The notes beneath the pieces are model-generated. The model saw only the letters and a program-made list of their open reading frames with translations, had not been told where the DNA came from and ran no database searches. A program made the translations under genes and the position numbers. DNA of 64,000 nucleotides, from the NCBI GenBank assembly GCA_009192285.1, contig WBVU01000004.1:248001-312000 (forward strand). The letters are read 5' to 3'. Position 1 is the stretch's first letter. Each line of letters begins with the position of its first letter. This document shows, in pieces, positions 1 to 11,229 of this stretch. Source of the stretch: Morchella semilibera. Its lineage: Eukaryota; Ascomycota; Pezizomycetes; Pezizales; Morchellaceae.

Positions 1-8
1 CTCCTCCA

Positions 9-44
<36 letters not shown>

Positions 45-45
45 C
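9..45. repeat. CT microsatellite
   Basis: A nearly pure CT tract lies at the window edge, upstream of the SulP gene. Pyrimidine tracts of this kind are common in fungal promoters and 5' leaders, but this one is also a plain microsatellite. No function can be assigned. Confidence 0.8.
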
Positions 46-67
46 CCCTCCTCTCCCAATTTACCTC

Positions 68-74
68 TATAAAA
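68..74 (+). promoter_or_regulatory. TATA-like element upstream of the SulP gene
   Basis: TATAAAA lies about 80 bp before the ATG at 155, downstream of the CT tract. Position and sequence fit a TATA box. There is no transcript evidence. Confidence 0.4.
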
Positions 75-154
75 CATTACCCCCCCACACACACATACAC
101 TGTCCATGACCAGACCTCTACTGCCCACCTGCTAAAGACTCTCACCACGTACAA

Positions 155-2374
155 ATGACAGACCCCACCCCCTCCCGCTCCGAGCCAAACCCATTAACGC
201 GTCTGCTGGCCCCTCCCCGCTTTGACGGCAACGGCAGCGACCATGGCACCTTCTCGTCCGACGACGACACCCGCCCCACGACCCCGCAGATTCTCGGATC
301 CACAAGCTCGGAGGTCCGCATGGGCGGGGGAATCCTGCTGAAGCGCAAGACGACCACGGCCCGCATGGCCCAGGAGGCGGGCGTCACGAGGCCCTGGCTC
401 ATGTATGCGAGCTACTACATCCCGAGTGTTGGGTGGATGAGGAAGTATGATCGCAGCTGTCTGCTGGGGGATGTGGTCGCTGGTGGTAGGTGCTCTCTGT
501 CTCTCTGTCTCTCTCTCTTTGTTCTGCGGGATTGATATCTGGTGTAGTCACTATGGCGTCATTCTATATTCCCATGGCTCTGTCCCTGTCGGCAAATCTG
601 GCGCATCTGCCACCAATTCATGGGCTCTACTCGTTCGCCATCCAGCCAATGGTGAGATGGGACCCCCCCCATGGCCTTTTTATAATATCCCGAGCACCAA
701 ATTAACATATCACAGATCTACGCCCTCCTCGGCTCATGCCCGACCATGGCCGTCGGTCCCGAGGCCGCCGGATCCCTCCTCCTTGGAACCGCAATTCGTA
801 CGCTGAACCAGCACCACTCCCCCGCCTTTGACGACGGCGACGAGGCCGAGAACAATGCCCGTCTTGCCGGCGTCATAACCGGCATGGCTGGGGCCTTTGC
901 TTTCATTGCGGGTATTGTGCGTCTCGGATTCCTCGACAGCGTGCTGAGTCGCCCGCTGCTGCGCGGGTTCATCTCTGCTGTTGGCTTCGTCATCTTTGTC
1001 GACCAGTCGATCCCGGAACTGGGGCTCACAGACGCCGCGAGGGATGCGGGTATGCTGCATGGTAGCTCTTTGGGGAAGGCGGTGTGGATCCTGAGGAACC
1101 TGGGAAGCGCGCATAAGCTCACGTTCGCTGTCGCTGCGGTCTCCTTCAGCATTATCATGGTTGGCCGTCACATCAAGAAGGTCTTTGAGAAGCGTGCGCC
1201 CTACATCGCTTTCCTTCCGGACCGCTTCCTCGTCGTCGTGATCTCTGCAATCCTCACCTATAACCTCGACTGGGATTCCAAGGGCCTGCAGGTCCTGGGC
1301 AATGTCGAGGCCCCCAGCGGGTCCCTCTTCCGCTTCAGGTTCCCGTTCCAGCTCTCCCATCTTACAAACCTGCAGGAGACAATGTCCACCGCCTTCCTGA
1401 TCTCAGTCTTGGGCTTCTTCGAGTCCGTCGTGGCCGCAAAATCGCTCGGCACAACTCTCGACGCCAACATCTCCTCGAACCGCGAACTCATCGCTCTCGG
1501 CACCGCAAACATGCTCGGCGGCTGCTTCCAGTCCCTCCCCGCCTTTGGCGGTTACGGGCGCAGCAAGGTCAACAAGGCCACCGGCGGCCGCACCCCAGTC
1601 TCTTCCGTCGTTCTCTCAATCTGCACAATCACCTGCACAATCTTCCTCCTCCCCTACTTCTACTACCTCCCGCGCTGCGTCCTCTGCGCCATGATCTCGG
1701 TCGTCGCCGTCTCCCTCCTCGAGGAGGCACCAGAGGACATCCAGTTCTTCTACCACATCCGCGCCTACGGCGACCTCGCAACAATGCTCCTCGTCTTCCT
1801 CACGACCATCATCTGGTCGCTCGAGACCGGCATTGCCATCGGCGTCGGCATAAGTCTCATCCAGGTCATCCGCCACAGCACCCGCGCGCGCATCCAGATC
1901 CTCGGCCGTGTGCCCGGCACACTCAACACCTTCAAGGCGGCCGAGGAGGTCCCGGCCGAGGAGCTCGAGGACGTGGAGGGCTGCCTCATCGTGAAGCTGA
2001 CGGAGGGCTTGACCTTTACCAACACCGGCGAGCTGAAGAACCGCTTACGCCGGCTGGAGCGCTACGGGGACGCGAGGGCGCACCCGTCGCTGCCGCGCAT
2101 CCGCGGGAGGGGCACGCGCACAGTGGTGTTTGACGTCAAGGGTGTCAGGAGGATGGACGGCAGTGGGACACAGGTCCTGACGGAGATTGTCAGGGGGTAT
2201 GTGAACAAGGGCGTGGGCGTGTGGTTCAGTAGGGTCCCGCTGGACGGCGGCGTGTGGGCCATGTTTGTGAAGAGTGGCATCGTGGGGATCGTTGGTGGGG
2301 AGAGCCACTTTGTGGGCAGTGTGGAGGAGGCGCTCACGGCGTGCGAGGTGAGTGGCAGCGAGGGGACCGTCTAG
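155..2374 (+). CDS. SulP/SLC26 family sulfate (anion) transporter with STAS domain
   Basis: Three exons are inferred: 155-485, 548-651 and 716-2374, joined through GTAGGT/TAG and GTGAGA/CAG introns, giving about 697 residues. Splicing restores the SulP core AGVTMASFYIPMAL, then PIHGLYSF and GSCPTMAVGPEA, which match the family signature. The first ~100 residues are hydrophilic. A multi-pass membrane region follows to about residue 520. From about residue 560 to the end there is a STAS domain (EGCLIVKLTEGLTF, then TVVFDVKGVRRMDGSG). SulP proteins move sulfate or other anions across plasma or internal membranes. The layout resembles the yeast YPR003C-like group more than the plasma-membrane sulfate permeases SUL1/2, but that assignment is inference. 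No frame damage is seen. Codon use is strongly C-rich at third positions. Confidence 0.9.
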
Positions 2375-3355
2375 AATTTAAAACTGTTTTTTTTTTTACT
2401 AGAGTGTCGTCCTTCTTTTCTTTCTTTGAAATGTATTGTAGTGTGATATCGTCCTGCGTTGCGGTTTACTGTTATTTTTTTTATTTTTATTTTTATTTTA
2501 TTTATACCCCCTTCTTCGCTGTTAAAACACTTTCTTCCTTAGTATCTATGTAGCGCGCTGTACTCTATTGGGACGGTCATGACGAGATGGAAATAAAACG
2601 AAACGAAATGGTGCGTGTTGTTGCGGATAATAAATAAATGTGTCACCGGCTTTAGCTCTTCGTGGGGTGGGGGTGGTGGTCGAATCAGTATGTAGTTGGG
2701 TGGTGGGTCACTAAATATCACTCGGTCGTAGGGCACATTTGTTATGTATGATACGCACGCAACGAAGCCCGGCGCCTTCTTCTGCGCGCGGGAATACGAT
2801 ACGTGGGGTGGGTGTGGGCCTGTACCAATCACTACTTCTCACCCGCACCCGTCGTGGTGGTAGAGGCCGGGTGCGGGTGCGTGCGGGTGCGGCGTGGGGC
2901 CATGGGTTATCACTCGGAGTCGGTTTCTGACTATGTATAGTGTATAGTATAGTGTATAGTGTAGTGTAGTATAGTGTAATGTGTGGTCCCCGTTATCGTC
3001 ATCATGGCTTTGGCTTTGAGTCGGTGGTTGTGGGTGGGTGGGTGTTTGTTTCCTTGGTGGTTAGTTACTTACATGTAGATGAGTGTTTTGTGAGTCTGTG
3101 ACGCGACTATCATTCAATAAGGACTGACAATAGAACTATCACGCTTGGTGGGAAACCCTCAGGTTCACTCGTTGCCAACATACATACATACATATATATA
3201 TAGCCTACAGTACAGTACAGTATTAACTAGCTACCATACACACCCGCCTCGACATCAAGACAAAAGAGAAGTCCCCAAAGAGCAGACAAAAGAAAGCCAC
3301 AAACTCCTTACCCCCCAATCCACAAACCCCTTCCCCCAATCCAATCCACTCCCAC
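2375..3355. other. intergenic, no gene seen
   Basis: Between two convergent genes. It holds T-rich 3' flank sequence, a degenerate TATAG/TGTAG pentamer array at about 2933-2985, GGGTG-rich runs, a TACATGTA octamer at 3070 and a short TACA/TATA run near 3178-3200. Short ORFs here are low-complexity and not convincing. Confidence 0.6.
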
Positions 3356-3799
3356 TCACGCCCTCCTCCGCGTCGGGTCCACCACCCAGTTGATACTACT
3401 CGCCGGCCACGCCGCGCCCACCGTATACCCCGACGAATGCGCGCTCGCCGCCCTCCTACTCGGCGCCCCGCTACACGCCGACGACAGCAGCGACGACCGC
3501 CGCGAGTCGGTCGTGGTGCGCGAACACACCGAGGGGGTGCTGGTCGACGGCGGTGGGACCCATCTGTCGCGCCCGGACGGGGACATGCACGGGCCGGAGT
3601 ACCCCTCTGAGGCGTAGCCGCTGCGTACGGACTCGGGCCTGCGGTGGTGGGAGGACCGCGAGGAGCTGGCGCTCGAGGGGTGGGTGTAGTAGGATAGTGA
3701 GCTGGCGGTGCGCGTGCTGGAGACGGAGGGCGGCGCGCGCGGGAAGTCGGGGTGCTGGGGGGGTGCGAGGTGGTGGTGGGTGCTGTTGCCCATTTTCAT
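3356..3799 (-). CDS. Ser-rich low-complexity hypothetical protein
   Basis: A 147-residue ORF that I do not recognise. It begins MKMGNSTHHH and is rich in Ser, Pro, Arg and His (SSASSSRSSHHRR, TTTDSRRSSLLSS), so it is probably disordered. The ORF ends in GCGTGAGT, where the stop overlaps a strong splice donor (GTGAGT, starting at about 3361 on the minus strand). The real protein may therefore continue into another exon at lower coordinates. Possible acceptors around 3200-3235 add only a few residues, so the C-terminus is unresolved. The next gene on the same strand is also Ser-rich and also ends on a donor, which suggests a related pair. It could be a chance ORF in GC-rich DNA. Confidence 0.4.
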   Translation of the reverse strand: MKMGNSTHHHLAPPQHPDFPRAPPSVSSTRTASSLSYYTHPSSASSSRSSHHRRPESVRSGYASEGYSGPCMSPSGRDRWVPPPSTSTPSVCSRTTTDSRRSSLLSSACSGAPSRRAASAHSSGYTVGAAWPASSINWVVDPTRRRA

Positions 3800-4613
3800 G
3801 TTGTGTGCGTGTGGATTTGGGTGCGGAGATATATGTTCCTAGAGAGGTGCTTTTTGTATTTTGCTTGTTTATTCCAAGCTCATAGTTCAGTCCTTGTAGA
3901 TAGCTGGCTATGCTCTGTTTGAACGATCGACTGACGTTTCTGGAAAAAGCTGATATCAATGATCACGTTTCATGTTTCTCCCCCCCTGCCGGCCACGAAC
4001 AAGAAAAACACCGGCGCGACATATAACGTGTACGTACCTCCTTTCTTGAAACCGAGTTAGAATTATTCCCGGGGGGTGATTTCCAGGCAGGGTCGGAGTA
4101 ATTACGAGAGCTTATAGAGAGCTAGAGAGAGGGGATTAGAGATCGAGACCGCGAAGAGGAGTTAATGTGCTCTGATATACATGCGCCCCTGCGTAGGTAG
4201 AGCGGGCGCCAAGTGTTCCGTTACGTGTACTACATACATGTGGCTGTAGGAATTGGAATATGTACCTACCTACTCTAGGTGGAGTAGAATATGTAGGCAT
4301 GAGGGTGGATATGCAGGTGTGCAGCTCAATGGAGAGGGCCCTTCCGGGCCAGTGGGTGGGGTTTGGGGCCCGATCGCGAGATCGCATGGGAAGGCGTGCA
4401 GCGACTCGGAGTGGGCGTTTCGTTTCGTTTCGTTTCGGGGTGTGGGTGGAGTATTTATTATGCAGGTGCGTTGCGGGTGACTTTTCATGATTCAACACGG
4501 GGGGTACAGAGGGATCATTGGTTTCTGTCTTGTTTTGGGATATCCTCCCTTCCACGCCAATTTAGGGTTTATTTTTTGTTTATTTTTTTATTTTTTTTGG
4601 GGGAGGGGCTTCT
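3800..4613. other. intergenic, no gene seen
   Basis: Likely promoter of the Ser-rich gene at 3356-3799 and 3' flank of the next minus-strand gene. It contains a short TTTCG pentamer run near 4422-4438 and T-rich tracts at 4566-4600. Overlapping short ORFs on both strands show no recognisable domain. Confidence 0.5.
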
Positions 4614-5669
4614 CTAGCTAGAGGACAGGATTGGCGCAGCAACAGATCTATAGTAAATGCAAAGGCGGTATCAAAAAAATCAAAAAATCAAATCAAGACG
4701 CAGTGCAGTGATCAACTATCAGAAAACTCACCTCAACACAGGGCGGATAGACCAAAACCAAAAATGCAGGAAAACAAAAATCTATACCAAATCAACAGTA
4801 CCAATGACCACAAAGAAGATGATGATGATGATGAACCCACCTACTTACCTATCCGCTTCACGGCGGCTGCCACGGGACCTACCCGACTTTACAGAGACAG
4901 ACGAGATGCTATCCTCCGGGCCAACAGTGTCGTACCCCGAGAGCGTCGAGGACCCGGACGCAAAGGTGCTTGATCTGCGGATGCTGCCGCCGGTGCGCCT
5001 GCTGGCAGCCGACGGAGACACGCCGCTGCCGTTGTGGGTGAGGGTCCTTTGGAGCCCGCTGGAGCTGGTGTGCCTGGAAGAGGGGCCCGCCTCGGTGTGT
5101 CTGGAGGAGATGTGTGATGCTGGGCTCATCTCTGTGTGTCGAGACGAGGCGTGGGACTGCCTCGAAGGTGCATACACCTCGGTGCGCTGGGATGCGGAGT
5201 GGGAGACATATGAAGGCGAGCCCCTCTCGGTGTGTCTGGAGGGCGCAAAAGAGTGGGCCGAAGGAGCAACATATTGAACCGAAGGAACAACAGAGTGGGC
5301 CGAAGCCAAAGCAGAGCGGTTTGAAGACGCAGCCCTGATCGTGCTATGCTCACTACCATGCGATCTGCTGCTAACATGGGACGGCGGTGCCTCAAGGAAC
5401 CCTGCAATCCCAACGGGGAGGTTAGAGACAGCGGTAGGGGCCCGGGAGCGGGTGCTCGCCGAGGATCTCTCGGTTTCGCTTCCCCCCCTGCTGCTATGTC
5501 CGCGGGAGGTTGCAGGGTGGGGCCTTGCGGATCCCCGGTTGGTAAACCCCCGGTGGAGATCCATCAGTGCGTATGCAGGGTCGCTGGGGGAAAAGTGACG
5601 CTCCTCGGGGACGAAGGCGTCGAGGTCGTCGACGATTTGGCCGTCGATGATGAAGTGGAAGTTGTTCAT
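4614..5669 (-). CDS. Ser/His-rich repeat protein, hypothetical
   Basis: The open frame 4845-5669 gives 274 residues starting MNNFHFIIDGQIVDDLDAF. The N-terminus (residues 1-45) is ordered-looking and acidic. The rest is Ser-rich with repeated SRHTE / SSRHTE words at about 150-205 and SAHS/PSAHS words before them. The stop TAA lies inside a perfect donor AG|GTAAGT. Splicing 4849 to 4647 (TATAG acceptor, 201-bp intron) gives a clean short end, RSVAAPILSSS then stop, about 284 residues in all. That intron is inference; the main ORF is seen directly. I recognise no family. Composition suggests a disordered regulatory or cell-wall-associated protein, which I cannot decide. It lies tandem to the Ser-rich ORF at 3356-3799. 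Confidence 0.55.
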
Positions 5670-8600
5670 GTTGGTGGTGGTAGGGTATTGGGATGGTTGG
5701 TTGGGAGTAAGGTATTTAGTTGTTATTGTAGCTGTGTTGTTGTGAGCGTGTGAAGGCGTGATGGAGTTTTTACTGAGTGTGGTGGTCGTGGTGTTTATAT
5801 AGAGCTGGTGTTTATTTCAAGATTGCGCCTTTGGGGGAGGGTCAATGATTGTTGTTTCAACATGGCGGTTGCTATTAATTAGTTGTATATTCAACATGAA
5901 TAGTGGTGAGGTTTACCAAGAAACAACTTTCAAGGGGTTTTATCGTGACGATACAGAGTACCCTAATAGGCATCTGTAGTAAGAGTTAGATCTGCTTTGC
6001 CTCAACTGATGGAGTAGATAATACTGTTTGTACGTACTTAACTTACTGTTAGTTCAATAAAAGGGATCCATCAACGAGTGACCACGATAGGTGAACCATG
6101 CATAGGTTGAGATTTCTTGTCATAATTTGATATCAGTCGATGGTTAAAACCTTTGCAAATATAAATTGCTTGAAGGCTTTCCACTTTGGGTTTGAGGTTC
6201 TTGGTTGATAGTTTCTGTAATGCCCGTTAAACGGCGAACCATTAGTAGCCCATATACGAAGCAAAGCATACGCACACATAAATGTATATATACCCAGCCG
6301 AGCGGTATATGTGTGTACAGGCCATTGAGTACAATGAATAAATTGGGTTATGCCCTTACTGCCCCCGAGAAATTAGCAGTCATAAGTACATCTTAGGCGG
6401 CACCCTGCACAATGGCAAATCCTTGGTTGAATTTCCTGTTTCCACTCCCCATTCCTCCAGACCTTTAGCATACCCTCATTATCTGGGGAAGGTTATCACC
6501 AACTCTTTAGGCACTGGCGCGCCAGACCTAAATGAGAAATTCGTAAGTATTCCACTCTATAGCTGCTCAAGATTCACCAGTCTAATATACTTTCTCAGCA
6601 GACCCCCTCTGGGAATTGATCCTGCCTGGCAGATTCTCCCAAGCCGAATGTAAACACGTTTGTCACTTCTATCATCTATTGGCATTTATAACTAACATCC
6701 GCTGGACAGACCAATCCACCCTCGATTCACCACCATCTGCGGTGAAATAGAAATCCCGGCCCAGACCTCCAATTGCAACTGGCAGCCTTGACTGCCGGTC
6801 TGGGCCGGGGCTTCGAGAATCCTCTTTGTCTCCCAGTCTGGATCCTTCGATCCGGGCTGCGGCCTTCCTCCACCTCCGCTATCCCATAATCCGTCAGTAA
6901 AATGCTCACCCCCCCCCCCCCAGAAAAAGTAATTTTAGTGTGGCTTTACTAACAGATCTTGTTACCTCTCTTATCAAATAATAGATCTCCTATACAAATT
7001 TAATCCCTCTGTTATAGGGGGGTCAGATTCAAGGACCATGGGGGTAAGAGAGACGCGAGTTGTCTAGGGCCTCGGGGCATATCGGTAAGCTAATGATTCT
7101 TTCACTAATATAAACCTATCTTGTCTGACTTTATGATAGCGAAGCTTCTGGGGCACAGTCACAATCGCCCTTCAAACCACTGCTTCCAAGGTAGTGTTCT
7201 TGTAGGGCGATTGTACTGATTGCCGGGGGTGGTGCCTTGGTACAGCGGTCCCTCTTGTAGGGCCGCTGTACTGACCCAGTCTCCACCGCCCCTGTTGCCC
7301 CCGTACGGCTGCCCTACTCTTGTAGGGCAGCTGTACTGATTGTCTGGGGGTGGGCTTGGAGTTTCCATCGCCCTATGGCTTCCCATAGGGCGATTGTACT
7401 GATGGTTTGGTGGGGGGCTTATAGATAGTTTACTATCTATAAACCTCTGTTTTTCTGTTTGCAGCGTTTCAGTACATGATTGTGAATTTTGGCCTTGGAC
7501 ATGTGATATCACTCGACATTTGACGACGCTTGAAACTAGCCGTAAAACCCATTCCTCCCATGAACTTGTAATACTTGCCCTCAGTAACGATCAGGCTACC
7601 TACAAGCCTAAAAGCAAATTACCTATTTAGAGGACTTTGGGTAAGTCTGCCAGTACCTCAGTTTTCTTTTGGCCGCCCTGTTGGCGCGTTGTTGGAGGGA
7701 GCCAATAAGAAACAGCCTTGGCAAGCCTTCCCTGCCAAGCACGAACCCATTTCAGCCAGAACGCATGTTCAGTAACGATCCTTCCCCAAAAGACTCGGGC
7801 CGGGGCTGGTTTGGTGCGCTGGTTGCGCATTTCTAGGCGTTGTGGTCTTCCTCGATAGGGCTAGCTGCTTGGTTATGCCCATCCGGGTTCAGCAGGTGGA
7901 TTCGGCTTGGGGGATCATCATCAATTGCACTGTGAACTACATGTATGTGCCTAAGAGTTGTTGGCCACTGAAGCGTTCTAAAGGGGAAGTCTTAAAGTAT
8001 TTCCCTCATGTCGATGCCGGTGTCGATGGGCCAGCACAGGTAGGTACGGATGAGGCATCTCTGCGCGTATGTCTCGGCGACGATGAGCAGACCGGGCTGC
8101 TGGGGCGTTGTGCGTGCCAGATGGCATTCAGATGGTCTACTCTAACAGATAGGATGTTCAGTTGACCTGTCTCCCCGGAGTATATATGCGTTGGTTAAAG
8201 GTCCATGGATAAACCAATCAGTCTACATGTATGGGTAGCTTCTCGAGTGATTATTTGTGATTCTATAATCAAACCGCTGTTCGCCGTTTCTTGTACCACC
8301 GGCCTGCACTTCATAGGGTAATGTTTATGCTCGGAGACACTTGGGTTAGAAGGTACTAAGCGCAAGACTTACTTGTGCGAATAGGGCCTACCATTGCGCT
8401 TAAAAAGGATCTTGTTTGTCGCCTGGATAAACCCTTGCAAACATCATTATATAAGTCAGATAACCTTATGTCTTATTGCCGATCGCATCGCGGCTCTACG
8501 CTACATGAAGTAGGTACTCATGTAACATCAACTCTCCACCAAACATGCATGCCACGCCGCAATTCTCTGCGCTTACACTTCCTAGCTGGGCTGTAGTTCA

Positions 8601-9241
8601 GGGCACACAACCCATCTCGATAGATCGATGCAGATGAGCATGTATGTATGTACCCAACGATGAGGGGTTTTGTGCTGTGGTGACAGGTACTTTGGCAGTT
8701 TGTATATTGGTCTCAACTGGATGCTGATTATCAGGCGTAGGATGGATGTATGGTGAATAGTTAGAAGTATCTACAGCCGAAATGAATTGAAGGATGTCAG
8801 TAGCTACATACATGTATTTATCGAAGGGGTGTTTCTTTTTTATTGAGCCTCTACTAGTAATCTATTGATTGGATCGATCATGCGCCGTCACCCCCAACCG
8901 TCGCCGCCTCCCCCCAAGACTTTCTATGACAGTAATAGGCCCTCAGAACTTGTCAGCGAGATAGGGTGGTGGTGTTGAGCGTGTGAAAAAAATTCGACCC
9001 CCCCATCCCAGTCGTCAGCTGGTCAAGAGCCTCTCTGTGGCCCTCCCTCCCCCCCTCCCTCCCCCCCTCCCTCCCTCCTCTTGAGTCAGACTCTTTCATT
9101 CTCCCGCATCTAAATACCATTGGAACCCCCCCCCCCTCCCTCATCGGCGTCGGACTATCAAAAAAAATAATATAATAAAAAAAAAAAAAAACAGGAATCC
9201 ACCGCGCATCAACAGCAACATCATCATCATCATCAATCATC
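5670..9241. other. intergenic, mostly featureless apart from a hairpin array
   Basis: The 3.6 kb contain no ORF with recognisable content. The hairpin array at 7161-7442 is listed separately. TACATGTA octamers lie at 7938, 8224 and 8809. A C-rich/CCCTCC repeat block (about 9040-9080) and an A-rich tract (about 9165-9192) sit just before the ATG at 9242 and may form its leader. An ORF at 7842-8165 (107 codons) lacks any family signal. Confidence 0.5.
7161..7442. repeat. array of five successive hairpins
   Basis: Five inverted repeats follow one another. (1) 7161-7171 with 7204-7214, 11 bp perfect. (2) 7240-7253 with 7259-7271, 9 bp plus 4 bp around a bulge. (3) 7303-7317 with 7322-7336, 15 bp with one G-T pair and loop TCTT. 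(4) 7367-7378 with 7383-7394, 12 bp perfect with loop CTTC. (5) 7419-7429 with 7432-7442, 11 bp and AT-rich. Hairpins 1-4 share the CCCT/AGGG core and a downstream TGTACTGA word, repeating roughly every 60 bp. The stem bases next to the core differ between copies while pairing is kept. Confidence 0.8.
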
Positions 9242-11229
9242 ATGGCTACTCAGGAATACTACAGCTCCAGTCCTCCGCTCGAATCATATCACCCACATTC
9301 ACGGTCCATGGCACATCATGGTAGCAGCAGTAGATCGCGAGGAAGTGTTTCTCCACCGATGCCTAGATCCCCGGCTTCTTATCATGGGCATGAGCAGCAG
9401 GAGGAGGAGCATGGGCCTCCGGTACACGGCGAGCACGGGCGTGGGGACAGTGCGCAGGGCTGGCATCCCGACTTTGTTTGGCGATTTCCACCAGAAGAGG
9501 TCAGTATTGCTCTTGCTTCGTGTGGCCCTTTGTTTCTTGTTGTTTATCTTGTTGCCGCGATCTCGGTATGGGTTGTGGATGGGGGGTATGTACCTTGCAT
9601 ATCAGCGCACATTGTGATAACAAGGCTGCTTGTGCTTACCCGTTATCACGGTCACCGTTCATTATTATCATCACATGCGATATACTGACGATCATCACCG
9701 TCTTGTAGCAACCATATGGTTCGCCAACAATCAAAGGTGCGGCCGACTACTACAAGAAATTCGGCGGCACTCTTCCGGAGGGATTCACCCTCTCTACAGG
9801 CTCCTACGGTGGCGGCGGCTACAGCCACAGCCACTCAGGCGCACACGAACAATACCATACAGGCGCACACGTACAAACCGAACAATACCATACAGTCACA
9901 CACGGACAAGCAGATCAATACCATACAGGCGCACACGGACAAACAGATCAATACCACACAGGCGCACACGGCCAAACAGACCACTACCTCAGTGACCAGG
10001 TGTCTCAATACACTGATGTAGCATCCCGAAAGAAAAAACAAAGACACAGTGCATATTCACAAGATGGCCAGGTAGTAGGGGTATACGGTCACCACGATGA
10101 TCAAGTATCGTACCACACTGACCAAGCATCCCGCAAAAAACACCACCGTCACAGTGCCTATTCTCAAAGCGGTCAAGGATCTGAATATGAGCATCACCAC
10201 CACAATGATCAGGTACCGCTTTACGCTGATCAGGTTTCTCATAAGAAGAAGCACCGTCACAGCGCCTATTCTCAAACTGCTACGGAATATGAAGAGCCAT
10301 TCGACCCAAATGCACCCCCTGATGAGCGCGGTCTGGGGTCAACTCTGGTCGGCGGTGCAGCAGGCGGATATCTTGCGCATAAGGCAGGCGGAAACCTCAT
10401 GACTTCCCTTACTGGTGCAGTAGGAGGTGCGATTGCTGCAAATGCAATTAATGATGAAGCCAAAAAACACAAGGGAAAGCGAGATAAGAAAGAGAGAGAA
10501 GAAAGAAGGGAAGAAAGGAGGGAGAGGAGGGAAAGAAGGGAGAAGAAAAAATCAACCCACACTACTTCATACCAACTTATAAATGCCGGCGCTTCCGGGT
10601 CAGGTGGAAAAATGTCAAGTTCGGGATATGGAGGTTCCAGTGGGGGAGCGAGCAGTGGTGGAAGAACTACATCGAATACACTCCAAGTTGTAATTGGAGG
10701 GGGCGGCCGCTCAAGCTCAAGACATAGACGCAGCTCCTCACACCAAAGTTCCTCCGGCAATGCATATAGCACCCATGGCTCCTCCTATACCGCTGTTACC
10801 CACTCCTACTCTACCTCAGTCTCCCGTCGCCGGCGCGATTCGTCTTCGGAATCAGACCGTTCTCATGGATATCTCTCCAGTCACGGTAGAAGCCATAGCC
10901 GGAGCCACAGTCGCCATCGTCGCCGACACAGTCATAGTGTGGAAAAGCCACCTAAGGAGCCTTTGCTAACTTCGCTGTTTGCATATGGGTACTCAACCGG
11001 CGGGGGCCACGTATTCAGTAGTGGGTCGAGTGAGAGATCCAGATACGTAAAGACGTCACAAAGACCCCGCAAGTCCCGTGTGCGCCGCGAGCACCGTGAC
11101 CATCACCACAAGAGGGTTGGGAGTGCGGATAGCTACAGTAGCGATAGCTCCTCTAGCAGCAGCTCCTCTAGTAGTAGCAGTAGCAGCAGTAGTTCGAGCT
11201 CGAGCGATTCTAGCTCTGATTCGGACTAG
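9242..11229 (+). CDS. His/Ser-rich repeat protein with glycine-zipper segment, hypothetical
   Basis: Two exons, 9242-9499 and 9709-11229 (GTCAGT donor, TTGTAG acceptor), give about 592 residues. The order is: Ser/His/Pro-rich N-terminus; a short conserved-looking block with YGSPTIKGAADYYKKFGG near residue 90; 11-residue GAHGQTDQYHT-type repeats (about 130-181); three ~30-residue repeats ending RHSAYSQ (about 182-276); a glycine zipper GGAAGGYLAHKAGG...GAVGGAIAANAI (about 300-334), able to insert in or associate with membranes; a Lys/Glu/Arg helix (337-368); Gly/Ser-rich and SR/SH-rich segments; and a poly-Ser tail ending DSSSDSD. I know no function. Glycine-zipper proteins with charged tails occur widely in filamentous fungi. 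The tandem repeats suggest fast length change between strains. Confidence 0.75.
9838..9993 (+). repeat. 33-bp coding tandem repeat
   Basis: A partial 24-bp unit and four imperfect 33-bp units encode GAHxQTDQYHT-type peptides inside the His-rich protein. Units differ mostly by single bases and stay in frame, which suggests selection on the protein or recent expansion. Confidence 0.75.

Noticed and set aside
9838-9993. CRISPR-like regular repeats
   Set aside because: Units are contiguous without spacers and lie in frame inside a eukaryotic gene.
9630-9995. ORF with RTRTIPYRRTRTN repeats
   Set aside because: It is the +1 frame shadow of the 33-bp coding repeats of the His-rich protein.
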